Source: Nitrospira sp.
Lineage (GTDB): Bacteria; Nitrospirota; Nitrospiria; Nitrospirales; Nitrospiraceae
DNA: 6,495 nucleotides
Assembly (NCBI GenBank): GCA_015904045.1
Contig: JABMDG010000080.1
Location: 11,364 to 17,858, forward strand
Direction: 5' to 3'
A program made the translations under genes and the position numbers. Positions 1 to 6,149 of the stretch are shown in pieces. Under the pieces are notes generated by a model that worked only from the letters and a program-made list of their open reading frames with translations, was not told the origin of the DNA and made no database searches. The number at the start of each line of letters is the position of its first letter. Positions within the stretch are counted from its first letter, which is position 1.

Positions 1-765
1 GTCGAGGATCAGCGACTCCGCCGGGTGCCAACCGTGCGGCGTCCGCACCGGCTTGGTATAGACCAAGAGATTCGCGAGCAACCCATCCATCGCGCGCACG
101 GCTTGGGAAATCTGTTCGGCATAGAGCGATCCGGAAGAGCTCTCGCCCAGTTCCCGGCGCAGCAACGAGGCAAAGAGCTCGATGCTCCCTAATGGATTTC
201 TGATTTCGTGGGCGATCCGGCCGATCATTTCCCCCATCGCCGCCAGCCGATCCCTGCGCTGCAGCTGTTCTTCAAGCTGGTACACGCGGGTCATGTCCTG
301 GATCAGCAGCAGGCTGCCGGGCCAACAACCGGACTGCGTCTGTAAGGGAGCGCGGGTGATCGCGACCACCGACTGGCCGATCCGCTGCGGACGATCACAG
401 AGGCTGAGTCCGACCAGGTCCAACACCTCGGTGACGCGCCGGCCACACAGCTCGGTCGGGGCAATGCCCAGCACATGAGCTGCCGGCGCGTTGCTGCGGA
501 CGATCACGCCGGCGTCGTCCAGTACCAACACCCCGGTCGACAACGATTCCAAGATGCCGTCGAGGTGGGAGCGCATCGCTTCGTTATCAGCCAGTTGTCG
601 CCGCAACGCATCATTACTGTGCGCCAACTCCAGATCCATCTGCTCCACCCGGGCCGTGAGTGCGCAATACGACCGCTGGAGCGTCTGGGCCGCCTGGTCG
701 AAACTGTGAAACGCGGCCTGAAGCACGTCCCGTTCTTCGGCAGACTGTAGCGCGGTGACTGTCAT
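1..765 (-). CDS. PAS-HisKA sensor histidine kinase, FleS-like, C-terminus beyond window
   Basis: This is the sensor kinase of a two-component system. It should autophosphorylate on a histidine and pass the phosphate to a response regulator, most likely the sigma-54 activator encoded at 4525-3116. The 255 residues visible start at an ATG (765-763) and run open to the window edge. No signal peptide or membrane segment is seen, so the kinase should be cytoplasmic. Residues 1-70 are an amphipathic, probably coiled-coil N-terminus (AFHSFDQAAQTLQRSYCAL at 18-36). A PAS fold follows at about 68-160 (GVLVLDDAGVIVRSNAPA at 78-95). The HisKA dimerisation helix carries the H-box at 184-192 (IAHEIRNPL, phospho-acceptor H186). 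The HATPase domain lies off the window. The N-terminus followed by PAS looks, from memory, like the flagellar kinase FleS; atypical AtoS/ZraS-like kinases are the alternative. The start overlaps the TPR stop as ATGA and has a strong AGGAGG site (770-775). Confidence 0.93.
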   Translation of the reverse strand, partial: MTVTALQSAEERDVLQAAFHSFDQAAQTLQRSYCALTARVEQMDLELAHSNDALRRQLADNEAMRSHLDGILESLSTGVLVLDDAGVIVRSNAPAAHVLGIAPTELCGRRVTEVLDLVGLSLCDRPQRIGQSVVAITRAPLQTQSGCWPGSLLLIQDMTRVYQLEEQLQRRDRLAAMGEMIGRIAHEIRNPLGSIELFASLLRRELGESSSGSLYAEQISQAVRAMDGLLANLLVYTKPVRTPHGWHPAESLILD

Positions 766-2948
766 AGTTCCTCCTCTTCCACTGAGCGACGCGCGGTCCG
801 CAGACTCCCCTTGAGTGCCGTGGCTACGCGCATGATGAGCGGGTCGTCCGATTCACCGACTTCGGCCAACGCCACCGTGGCGCGGTCGTATTGTTTCAAC
901 GCAAACCAATGTTTAGCGGTTTGTAGATGAATCCACTCCACGTGGTGCGTCGCGGGTTTGTGCTCCAAGACATCCAGATATGCGGCGATGGCCTGCTGAT
1001 GCCGATCCAGCCTCGAGAGTGTGTCGGCATAGGCCAAGAGCGTCTCCACCGACCGGCTGGCTCCCGCTTTGAACGCTTCCTCGTAGGCCAGTGCCGACTC
1101 ACGCGGTTTGTCGAGCTGTCCCAGCGTCTCGGCTAATTGGAGGTACATGAACGGCCGCTCGGCGTGGGCGGGATGAAGGACCAGCCATTGGCGGCACAAG
1201 TGCAGCAGTCCCTGGAGATCCTGTTGCCGCCTCATCGCGGCGACCAACAGATGCAGTGCCTCCGACTCATACCGGCCGGGTTGAAATTGAAATCGGTATC
1301 GTTCCAACACTTTTCGGGCCGCCGTCCCGTCTTGTTGGTCCAAGTAGGTCTTGCCCAATCCGAGTAACGCCTGCTCAATCAGTGCCGGGTCTTTTTCCTT
1401 GACGGCCTGCTGATAGAGGCGTACGGCTTCCAGAACAAACCCTAACCGTCGATGTGCTTCGGCGATGTCGAGCAACGACGCTGAATGCGCGTAGAATTGC
1501 CCCCCGTTGGGCCCATGCCGGTGAAAAAGACTCACGACCGTCAAGTCGTCCTGCGACTGCAAGGCCGCCTCGATCCAGGGCTTCACGAGCGTCGAGAGCC
1601 GTTCCGACGCCTTCATGGGCCACGGATCAACTGCGCTCCCGCCGCGAAGCGCGGCCTCATGATAGGTGCGCACGGTCCGGTCCGTATCGTTGCCTTTCTC
1701 GTAGTACTGGCCGAGGCGAAACAACGCCTCGCTTCCCAGGGGATTCTCCGCTTGTCGATTTGCAACATCCCGCAGCATGGCGTGATACAGGGCGTCGGTT
1801 TGATCCGGCATCGGCACATTGCGCATCATGGCATTCACCGTCAGCCCGACCCAATTTTCACCTGCCGGCGCCATGCGCTCCGCACGGAGCGACGCCATCC
1901 GCATGTTCGCCGCCGTCTCCTGTGGCGTGTGGGGATACAGCGCAGGAATCAGGGCATAGAAGAACTCTGCTTTAACTGGATTGGACATCGCCGCCGCATT
2001 GTCCGCGACATACAGCAGCGCCGTCGGAGCGTCGGCGTGCCGTGGATAGAGGTTATAAAACAGCACCATGAGCTCCTGCGCCGCCGTCTCACGATGGAGC
2101 GCAACCAGCGTCACGGCATACCGGTGAACCGCCACAGGCTCGAGCCGGAAGGCCTCAGGCCACCGCCGATACCCGAACTCGTAGAAGGCGTGTGCCTCGG
2201 AGATCCGCTGCTGCCTGAAGAGCGCATGTGCAAGGCCCATATTTCCATAGCGAAGCAACGGATCGTGATCGCTCCGTTTCCGTAGATTCACGAACGCGTG
2301 TTCCGCGTCGCTCCAACGGCGCATGGCCAGATACGTGTAGCCCAACCCCAGCAAGGCCCGACTGCCGTCGAACGGGAACTGGAGTGAATGAGCCATCGCC
2401 CGCTCGTAGGTCGCTTGCGCTTCCTGCAACCAGCCTTGTTCGAGGTAGAGATCGCCAATGCGCCATTCGGCGCGCCGGGCGTTCGACGAGTGAGGATGGT
2501 CACGGAGCAATTTCTTGTAGGCGTAAATCGCCTCCTGACGGTTTGGCCCGGCCCCATCCTTCTGAAGGAGAATTTCCGCAAGAAACGCCTGTGCGGACGA
2601 GGCCGCCGGACTCTCCGGATGTTTTGTCACAATCGTTTCAAAAAATCGGCTCGCCTCCGACCATGCTCGCTTCTTGTAGGCGGCATAGCCTTCTTGCCAG
2701 GCAAGCTCGGCGATTCCCTGTCCCCGCGCATGGGCGCCCTCTTCCGAACGCGGTCCATCATCAGGCAGCGGAGGGAGGACTTCAGCTAGATCCTGAGCCG
2801 GCGGCGCCTCTGCCTGCGGCAGGGACGACGTGGGAGACGGCTTCGTCACGGCCTGGGCAGACACTTCCCCTCGAACCTGGGAAGCCCCGGCCATCACAAT
2901 GGCCACGGCCCAGAACAACCGGCAGTATGGCGAGCGAAGAAATCGCAT
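762..2948 (-). CDS. Exported TPR-repeat protein
   Basis: This is a 728-residue tetratricopeptide-repeat protein with an N-terminal signal peptide: basic MRFLRSPYCR, hydrophobic core LFWAVAIVMAGA at 11-22, likely cleavage near A22/S23. A Pro/Ala-rich linker (about 35-62) precedes an almost continuous helical-repeat solenoid from about 80 to 710. Clear TPR-like units include 84-110, 118-150, 160-185, 196-222, 235-260, 405-435, 495-520, 525-550, 600-628 and 635-662. TPR solenoids bind other proteins or envelope polymers; no catalytic motif is visible. The acidic tail (EEEEL) is encoded by the same bases that form the kinase ribosome-binding site. An in-frame TGA lies only five codons upstream, so ATG 2948 is the earliest ATG start, although no Shine-Dalgarno is visible before it. 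Its position between a response regulator and a kinase suggests it feeds the signalling system or is the main output of its promoter. The exact role is unknown. Confidence 0.93.
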   Translation of the reverse strand: MRFLRSPYCRLFWAVAIVMAGASQVRGEVSAQAVTKPSPTSSLPQAEAPPAQDLAEVLPPLPDDGPRSEEGAHARGQGIAELAWQEGYAAYKKRAWSEASRFFETIVTKHPESPAASSAQAFLAEILLQKDGAGPNRQEAIYAYKKLLRDHPHSSNARRAEWRIGDLYLEQGWLQEAQATYERAMAHSLQFPFDGSRALLGLGYTYLAMRRWSDAEHAFVNLRKRSDHDPLLRYGNMGLAHALFRQQRISEAHAFYEFGYRRWPEAFRLEPVAVHRYAVTLVALHRETAAQELMVLFYNLYPRHADAPTALLYVADNAAAMSNPVKAEFFYALIPALYPHTPQETAANMRMASLRAERMAPAGENWVGLTVNAMMRNVPMPDQTDALYHAMLRDVANRQAENPLGSEALFRLGQYYEKGNDTDRTVRTYHEAALRGGSAVDPWPMKASERLSTLVKPWIEAALQSQDDLTVVSLFHRHGPNGGQFYAHSASLLDIAEAHRRLGFVLEAVRLYQQAVKEKDPALIEQALLGLGKTYLDQQDGTAARKVLERYRFQFQPGRYESEALHLLVAAMRRQQDLQGLLHLCRQWLVLHPAHAERPFMYLQLAETLGQLDKPRESALAYEEAFKAGASRSVETLLAYADTLSRLDRHQQAIAAYLDVLEHKPATHHVEWIHLQTAKHWFALKQYDRATVALAEVGESDDPLIMRVATALKGSLRTARRSVEEEEL
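770..775 (-). promoter_or_regulatory. Ribosome-binding site for the kinase inside the TPR gene
   Basis: Read on the minus strand, AGGAGG lies four bases before the kinase ATG and within the last codons of the TPR gene. Combined with the four-base ATGA overlap (765-762), this is the usual arrangement for translational coupling of two genes in one mRNA. Confidence 0.75.
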
Positions 2949-2962
2949 CGGCTGGATGCATC

Positions 2963-2978
2963 AGCAAAGACCGTGCCC
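2963..2978 (-). promoter_or_regulatory. Sigma-54 (-24/-12) promoter of the TPR-kinase operon
   Basis: The minus strand reads GGGCACG-GTCT-TTGCT. The RpoN consensus is TGGCACG-N4-TTGCW, so 11 of 12 specified positions match, and the invariant GG (-24) and GC (-12) are exactly spaced. Transcription would start near 2952, only about four bases before the TPR ATG at 2948, giving a near-leaderless message. That agrees with the lack of a Shine-Dalgarno there. The promoter sits downstream of a gene for a sigma-54 activator. The motif is seen directly; its activity is inferred. Confidence 0.72.
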
Positions 2979-3082
2979 TAGGACGTGCGAGGGAATACGA
3001 CGCTGATACTGAGGAAATACAGGGGTTGGATACACACTCAAGGCACCCGGTGTCAGGATCGGCAACAGTACACGGGGAAGAC

Positions 3083-3098
3083 CGTCAAGCGTTTGACG
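3083..3098. promoter_or_regulatory. Dyad, probable upstream activator site for the sigma-54 promoter
   Basis: The sequence is CGTCAA-GCGT-TTGACG, an inverted repeat with two perfect 6-bp arms. It is centred about 138 bp upstream of the predicted start at 2952, within the usual distance for an enhancer bound by an NtrC-family activator whose Fis-type HTH dimer reads palindromes. It begins 18 bp beyond the stop of the regulator gene. A terminator reading is weaker because no T-run follows. A second, poorer dyad (GACACC-G-GGTGCC on the minus strand, 3042-3054) lies between it and the promoter and could be a second site. Confidence 0.5.
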
Positions 3099-3115
3099 AG
3101 AGAACGGAGGAGAAA

Positions 3116-4525
3116 TTAATGGGGGAGGCTTTGCGAGTGCGCCCGTGGATCCACGCCCTTGCGTTTGAGTTTTTCGACCAGCGTCGTGCGGTTGAGGTGG
3201 AGCAACTGGGCCGCCCTGGTTGTGACCCCGTTGGCTTTGCGGAGCGCTTCAATGATGAGCTGCTGTTCGTATTGCTCGACTTCCCTGGACAGGTTGATCC
3301 CGTCTTCGCTGAAGCGGATGAACTGCTCGGGAAGCGCCGGAGCAGCCGATCTGCGCCCAATTTTTTCCGGCAGATCGCCTGCCGTTAAGCCCCCCTCCTT
3401 CTTGAGGACCACCAACCGTTCGATCATGTTTTCCAATTCCCGGATGTTGCCGGGCCACTCGTACTCCGACAAGAGCCGCAGGGCTTCCTGGTCAATGCCG
3501 GTGATCGCCGTGCGCTTGGCCTGATTGAATCGGGCCAGGAAATGCTCGACCAGGAGCGGAATGTCGCTGCGGCGTTCCCGCAACGGAGGAATGACGATCG
3601 GAATCACGTTGAGCCGGTAGAACAGGTCGTGGCGAAACCGTTTCTCTTCGACGAGGTCTTCCAGATTCTGATTGGTCGCGGCCACAATGCGCACGTCCAC
3701 GTGGATCGTCCGATTTCCCCCCACCCGTTCGAAGGCTTTCTCCTGGAGCACACGGAGCAGCTTCACTTGGAGCGGCAAACTCATTTCGCCGATCTCGTCG
3801 AGGAAAATCGTTCCCCCGTTGGCCAATTCGAATCGGCCCATCCTGGCCTGCACCGCGCCGGTAAACGCGCCTTTCTCATGCCCGAACAGTTCCGACTCGA
3901 GCAAATTTTCCGGAATCGCCCCGCAATTCACCGGCACGAGCGGGCGGTCCTTTCGCAGACTGTTGAAATGCAGCATGCGGGCCACGAGTTCCTTGCCGGT
4001 CCCGCTTTCCCCCTGAACCAACACGGTGCTGTCGCTGTCGGCGACTTTGCGGACAAAATCCAACACCTGTCGGATCGGTTCGCTCGTCCCGACCAGGTGC
4101 TCTAATCGATATTCATCACGAACCGCCTTGCGCAACAGGTGGTTCTCTTGCCGTAACCGTTGGAATTCAACCGCCTTGCGCACAACAACCGCCACAGTCT
4201 CTGGGTCAAACGGTTTCGTAATGAAATCGAAGGCCCCGGCTTTCATGGCTCGGACGGCCATTTCGATCGATCCAAATCCGGTCATCATGATGGGAATGAT
4301 GTTCGCGTCGAGCCCGGCCAGGCGCCCGATGATGGTGAGTCCGTCGGTATCGGGCAGTTGCAAGTCGACCATGACAATCTGGACTTGGGCATCCTTCGCC
4401 GCTTGCAAGCCCTGGGCACCGTCCACGGTGACGGAGACCGCGTACCCTTCTTGTCTCAATGTCTCCTGCACGACCTCACGAACGGCAGGATCGTCGTCGA
4501 TGACGAGAACGTGCGTCTGGCTCAT
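3116..4525 (-). CDS. Sigma-54-dependent NtrC-family response regulator
   Basis: A 469-residue transcriptional activator with the full three-domain layout. The receiver domain (about 4-118) has acidic pocket D10-D12, phospho-acceptor D54 (VMVDLQLPD), T82 and K104. The AAA+ domain (about 143-372) has Walker A GESGTGKE (172-179), the sigma-54 contact loop GAFTGA (219-224), Walker B GGTIFLDE (237-244), and arginine-finger candidates R298 and R304. A Fis-type HTH (about 411-458) includes RAAQLLHLNRTTLVEKL. All key residues are intact, so it should be an active, phosphorylation-controlled ATPase that remodels RpoN holoenzyme. Its likely partner is the kinase at 765-1. The HTH recalls FleQ, whereas the receiver is an ordinary NtrC type. 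The ATG start is backed by GAGG (4535-4538) nine bases upstream. A TATGAT at 4554-4549 could be its -10 box but has no good -35. Confidence 0.96.
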   Translation of the reverse strand: MSQTHVLVIDDDPAVREVVQETLRQEGYAVSVTVDGAQGLQAAKDAQVQIVMVDLQLPDTDGLTIIGRLAGLDANIIPIMMTGFGSIEMAVRAMKAGAFDFITKPFDPETVAVVVRKAVEFQRLRQENHLLRKAVRDEYRLEHLVGTSEPIRQVLDFVRKVADSDSTVLVQGESGTGKELVARMLHFNSLRKDRPLVPVNCGAIPENLLESELFGHEKGAFTGAVQARMGRFELANGGTIFLDEIGEMSLPLQVKLLRVLQEKAFERVGGNRTIHVDVRIVAATNQNLEDLVEEKRFRHDLFYRLNVIPIVIPPLRERRSDIPLLVEHFLARFNQAKRTAITGIDQEALRLLSEYEWPGNIRELENMIERLVVLKKEGGLTAGDLPEKIGRRSAAPALPEQFIRFSEDGINLSREVEQYEQQLIIEALRKANGVTTRAAQLLHLNRTTLVEKLKRKGVDPRAHSQSLPH

Positions 4526-4580
4526 CAGTGCGGACCTCGAAGGTGAATCATACGGCTTGAGCCTATTTCAGAGAATCAGA

Positions 4581-4620
4581 TTCGCCTGCGAAGGTCAGGC
4601 AGCCGTCTTAGGCAGGCGAA
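4581..4620. repeat. Inverted repeat in the divergent intergenic region
   Basis: TTCGCCTGC at 4581-4589 is matched by a perfect reverse complement, GCAGGCGAA, at 4612-4620, with 22 bp between. Two further CAGGC copies (4596-4600 and 4625-4629) allow alternative pairing, for example 4584-4588 with 4596-4600. No T-run follows on either strand, so this is not an obvious intrinsic terminator. It lies in the leader of the regulator gene, or between the promoters of the two divergent genes. An operator or a leader RNA structure are both possible. Confidence 0.45.
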
Positions 4621-4699
4621 CCGTCAGGCGTGCTGAGGATAATCAGAAGCGCCGGCCAATGCAAGCGAAAGTCTCAGGTAGAAGGAGCCGGGGCATTTC

Positions 4700-4729
4700 T
4701 TGACAGGGTCTCCGGCCTGTTGCTACTGT
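4700..4729 (+). promoter_or_regulatory. Sigma-70-like promoter for the cytochrome c gene
   Basis: A perfect -35 box TTGACA (4700-4705) is followed after 18 bp by TACTGT (4724-4729), which has the TGn extended -10 (TGC at 4721-4723). Transcription would start near 4736, leaving a leader of about 100 bases before the preferred cytochrome start at 4837. The -10 matches only three of six consensus positions. Confidence 0.45.
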
Positions 4730-4836
4730 GCCGTCAGCGCATCGCAGGCGACACGATCTTTGTCATACACAAGCCGGCGCATGGTGCGCACATGAACGAA
4801 CGTCTGAATGAACCAACTATGGTGGGACCAAACTGT

Positions 4837-5244
4837 ATGTCATCCATAATATCCGGGCGCTGGAAACTCTGGTCGGTGGTGGCTTGCCTGATGAGTGCCA
4901 CCGGAGTTTTGGTCACGGCACCCCTAGATGCGGCGTCAGCTCAAGAGCGCGCCGTCCCGAAGCAGGACGTCATCCTTGGCTCAGATGCACGGACTGGGAA
5001 GGACCTCTTTGAAAAACACTGCATACTGTGTCACGGACCACGTGGCAGAGGCGACGGTCTTGAGATTGCTGGAGCCAATGTGGCCGACTTATCTTCTGCC
5101 GAGACCCAACGCAAGCTGAATGTTGACTTGCTCAGAACCATTCACGACGGGCGCCCAGGAAAAGTGATGCCGACGTGGAAATCGCGGCTTACCGATAAGC
5201 AGTTACAGGATGTACTGGCCTACGTTCGCACCCTGAAACAGTGA
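4837..5244 (+). CDS. Periplasmic single-haem c-type cytochrome
   Basis: A 135-residue class I cytochrome c that should carry electrons in the periplasm. The signal peptide covers about 1-35 (basic RWK at 8-10, hydrophobic core to about 29, AASA then cleavage before QE). The haem-binding motif is C62-I-L-C65-H66, followed by the GPRGRGDG loop. The likely sixth ligand is M111 in GKVMPTW, and the C-terminal helix is KQLQDVLAYVRTL. The size and the spacing from CXXCH to Met fit small c5/c6-like cytochromes; the redox partner is not identifiable here. The frame is open from 4630, with alternative ATGs at 4792 and 4819. I chose 4837 because it puts the signal peptide at the N-terminus and has a GGTGGGA stretch about ten bases before it. 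The gene is transcribed away from the response regulator; a functional link is not shown. Confidence 0.9.
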   Translation: MSSIISGRWKLWSVVACLMSATGVLVTAPLDAASAQERAVPKQDVILGSDARTGKDLFEKHCILCHGPRGRGDGLEIAGANVADLSSAETQRKLNVDLLRTIHDGRPGKVMPTWKSRLTDKQLQDVLAYVRTLKQ

Positions 5245-5436
5245 AGTGTCACCGCCCTGCAAGCAGACTCCGCTGCGACGAGCCGGGACCCGAAGACGAC
5301 AATCTCACTACCTACAGAATCAAGCACGTCCAACGAAAATCCCCGATGAGTAACAGTAGAGTCCGTCCACAGTAACTCCTTCGACCTAGCCGTGCAGCTC
5401 CCCGCCGCGAGCACCGTGAGAACACGCCCGGAACAC

Positions 5437-5465
5437 TTGACCCCAAGGCCGAGAGTCTGTAAAAG
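5437..5465 (+). promoter_or_regulatory. Probable tRNA-Thr promoter
   Basis: TTGACC (5437-5442), a 17-bp spacer, then TAAAAG (5460-5465). This places a start near 5472, about 19 bases before the mature tRNA. The spacing is optimal, and the boxes match five and four of six consensus positions. Confidence 0.45.
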
Positions 5466-5490
5466 TGTAACTCATTCAAATCATTAGGAA

Positions 5491-5566
5491 GCTGGCGTAG
5501 CTCAATCGGCAGAGCAGCGGTTTTGTAAACCGCAGGTTGGAGGTTCGATTCCTCTCGCCAGCTCCA
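5491..5566 (+). tRNA. tRNA-Thr (anticodon TGT)
   Basis: A 76-base complete cloverleaf with encoded CCA. The acceptor GCTGGCG pairs with CGCCAGC, the D arm is GCTC/GAGC, and the anticodon stem GCGGT/ACCGC encloses loop TTTGTAA with anticodon TGT at 5524-5526, reading ACA. The T arm is GGAGG-TTCGATT-CCTCT with one G-T pair, and the discriminator T is followed by CCA. A short hairpin CAACC-TTC-GGTTG (5570-5582) lies just past the 3' end and may help end or process the transcript, though no T-run follows. I find no second copy of the tRNA 3' end nearby, so there is no sign of integration at this tRNA within the window. Confidence 0.97.
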
Positions 5567-5578
5567 CACCAACCTTCG

Positions 5579-5704
5579 GTTGACCCGCCGACTCTTCATC
5601 GCAGTATCGTCCTTGACGTCGGCGGATAAATACCTTGCGTATCCGACGATTTCCCGTTGACTCGACGGCTATTTAGAGCTTTATCGTATTGAGCCGCCGG
5701 CTAC
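5579..5704. repeat. Degenerate short repeat family after the tRNA
   Basis: Four related units start at 5579, 5612, 5656 and 5688. Each opens with TTGAC or TTGAG followed by a CG.CGG-type core (CCGCCGACT, GTCGGCGGATA, TCGACGGCTA, CCGCCGGCTA). Units 1 and 3 both continue to TATCG with the same 31-base length. Unit 2 also forms an inverted pair, GTCGG..GGATA with TATCCGAC. Spacings are 33, 44 and 32 bp. No gene is supported between 5567 and 5910; beyond these units, only two TCGACA/CATATC echoes near 5772-5811 and the palindrome at 5883-5897 stand out. Confidence 0.4.
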
Positions 5705-5882
5705 ATACCACCCGCGGTCTTCTCTCCTGCGCCCTTGCCCCGGAGACCTTGTGATCATTACCAGACGCGGAATATCGACACCTCCCGTCATTTCATATCA
5801 TCGACATATCGGTTTCTCCTCGCTTAACGTCACCACACTACGGGACAACGCCACCGGCCGCGCAAGAATGAAAAGGCCTTGG

Positions 5883-5897
5883 CGCGACAATGTCGCG
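5883..5897. repeat. Perfect 15-bp palindrome, possible terminator for the ankyrin gene
   Basis: CGCGACA-A-TGTCGCG has 7-bp arms around one base. On the minus strand a TTTT run (in AAGGCCTTTTC) follows about ten bases later, so it could have been the transcription terminator of the ankyrin gene before the 252-bp element intervened. An operator is equally possible. The T-run is not adjacent to the stem, which weakens the terminator reading. Confidence 0.35.
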
Positions 5898-5910
5898 TGA
5901 GGTCACAAAC

Positions 5911-5932
5911 AGGGTCAGATCTTGTGTTGTGC
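5911..5932 (+). repeat. Left terminal inverted repeat of the 252-bp element
   Basis: AGGGTCAGAT at 5911-5920, six variable bases, then TTGTGC at 5927-5932. It pairs with the right end at 6141-6162. Confidence 0.6.
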
Positions 5933-5957
5933 CTGTCGGTGCGGCAGATTGCGCTTC

Positions 5958-6149
5958 ATGGCGCGACCGACGCTGGGCCAGCTGTTTCACGCCCTTTCCC
6001 GTACCGACCTCGCTCAGTGCGCGGAGGCCATTCGCCGGGCCCACCGGGAGCACGGCGACAGCCTGTCAGAACTCTGGCGAGCCGTGGGTTTACGCAATTC
6101 GACCTTGAGGTACATTGTGAACCTGCGAGCAACAGGTGATGCACAATAG
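5958..6149 (+). CDS. Small HTH-like protein encoded inside the 252-bp element
   Basis: A 63-residue ORF from ATG 5958, starting MARPTLGQLFHALSRTDL and ending at a TAG that lies within the right inverted repeat. I do not recognise a family. The N-terminal half looks helical and amphipathic (LAQCAEAIRRAHREHGD at 18-34). The segment SLSELWRAVGLRNSTLRYIV (35-54) has the spacing of a helix-turn-helix, with G44 in the turn. Third codon positions are mostly G or C until the last dozen codons, which fits real coding for this genome, but other frames are also open here. No good Shine-Dalgarno is seen. The frame extends upstream to 5922, but the added residues are cysteine-rich and lie in the left repeat. 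It could be a DNA-binding accessory protein of the element, a domesticated fragment, or chance. Confidence 0.45.
   Translation: MARPTLGQLFHALSRTDLAQCAEAIRRAHREHGDSLSELWRAVGLRNSTLRYIVNLRATGDAQ

Noticed and set aside
1485..2285. Plus-strand open frame of 266 codons inside the TPR gene
   Set aside because: Antisense shadow of a high-GC gene; Arg/His-rich product with no recognisable domain.
3083..3098. Intrinsic terminator for the response regulator gene
   Set aside because: The stem is only 6 bp and no T-run follows on the minus strand; its place upstream of a sigma-54 promoter fits an activator site better.
2228..3388. Long plus-strand open frame of 386 codons
   Set aside because: It lies antisense to the TPR gene and the end of the response regulator, and crosses their promoter region. 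Its product is low-complexity Arg/Pro/Ser with no domain, while the opposite strand has unmistakable TPR and HTH sequences.
4630..4836. 69-residue N-terminal extension of the cytochrome
   Set aside because: It would bury the signal peptide, overlaps the inverted repeat and the TTGACA promoter, and lacks a Shine-Dalgarno at its start.
5491..5566. tRNA-Thr as an attachment site for an integrated island
   Set aside because: No repeat of the tRNA 3' end was found downstream in the window and no integrase is present.
5312..5599. Minus-strand open frame ending across the tRNA
   Set aside because: Its recognisable part (ESNLQPAVYKTAALPIELR) is the antisense translation of the tRNA-Thr gene, a common false annotation.
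5579..5704. CRISPR-like array
   Set aside because: The units are too divergent, spacing is irregular (33, 44, 32 bp) and there are no cas genes.
5838..6053. Minus-strand open frame of 71 codons
   Set aside because: Crosses the left boundary of the 252-bp element and the palindrome, with no domain; a shadow frame.
5958..6149. Remnant of a RAYT transposase
   Set aside because: The opening MARP recalls RAYT proteins, but no HxH (HUH) motif or catalytic Tyr context is present, and the rest of the sequence does not match.
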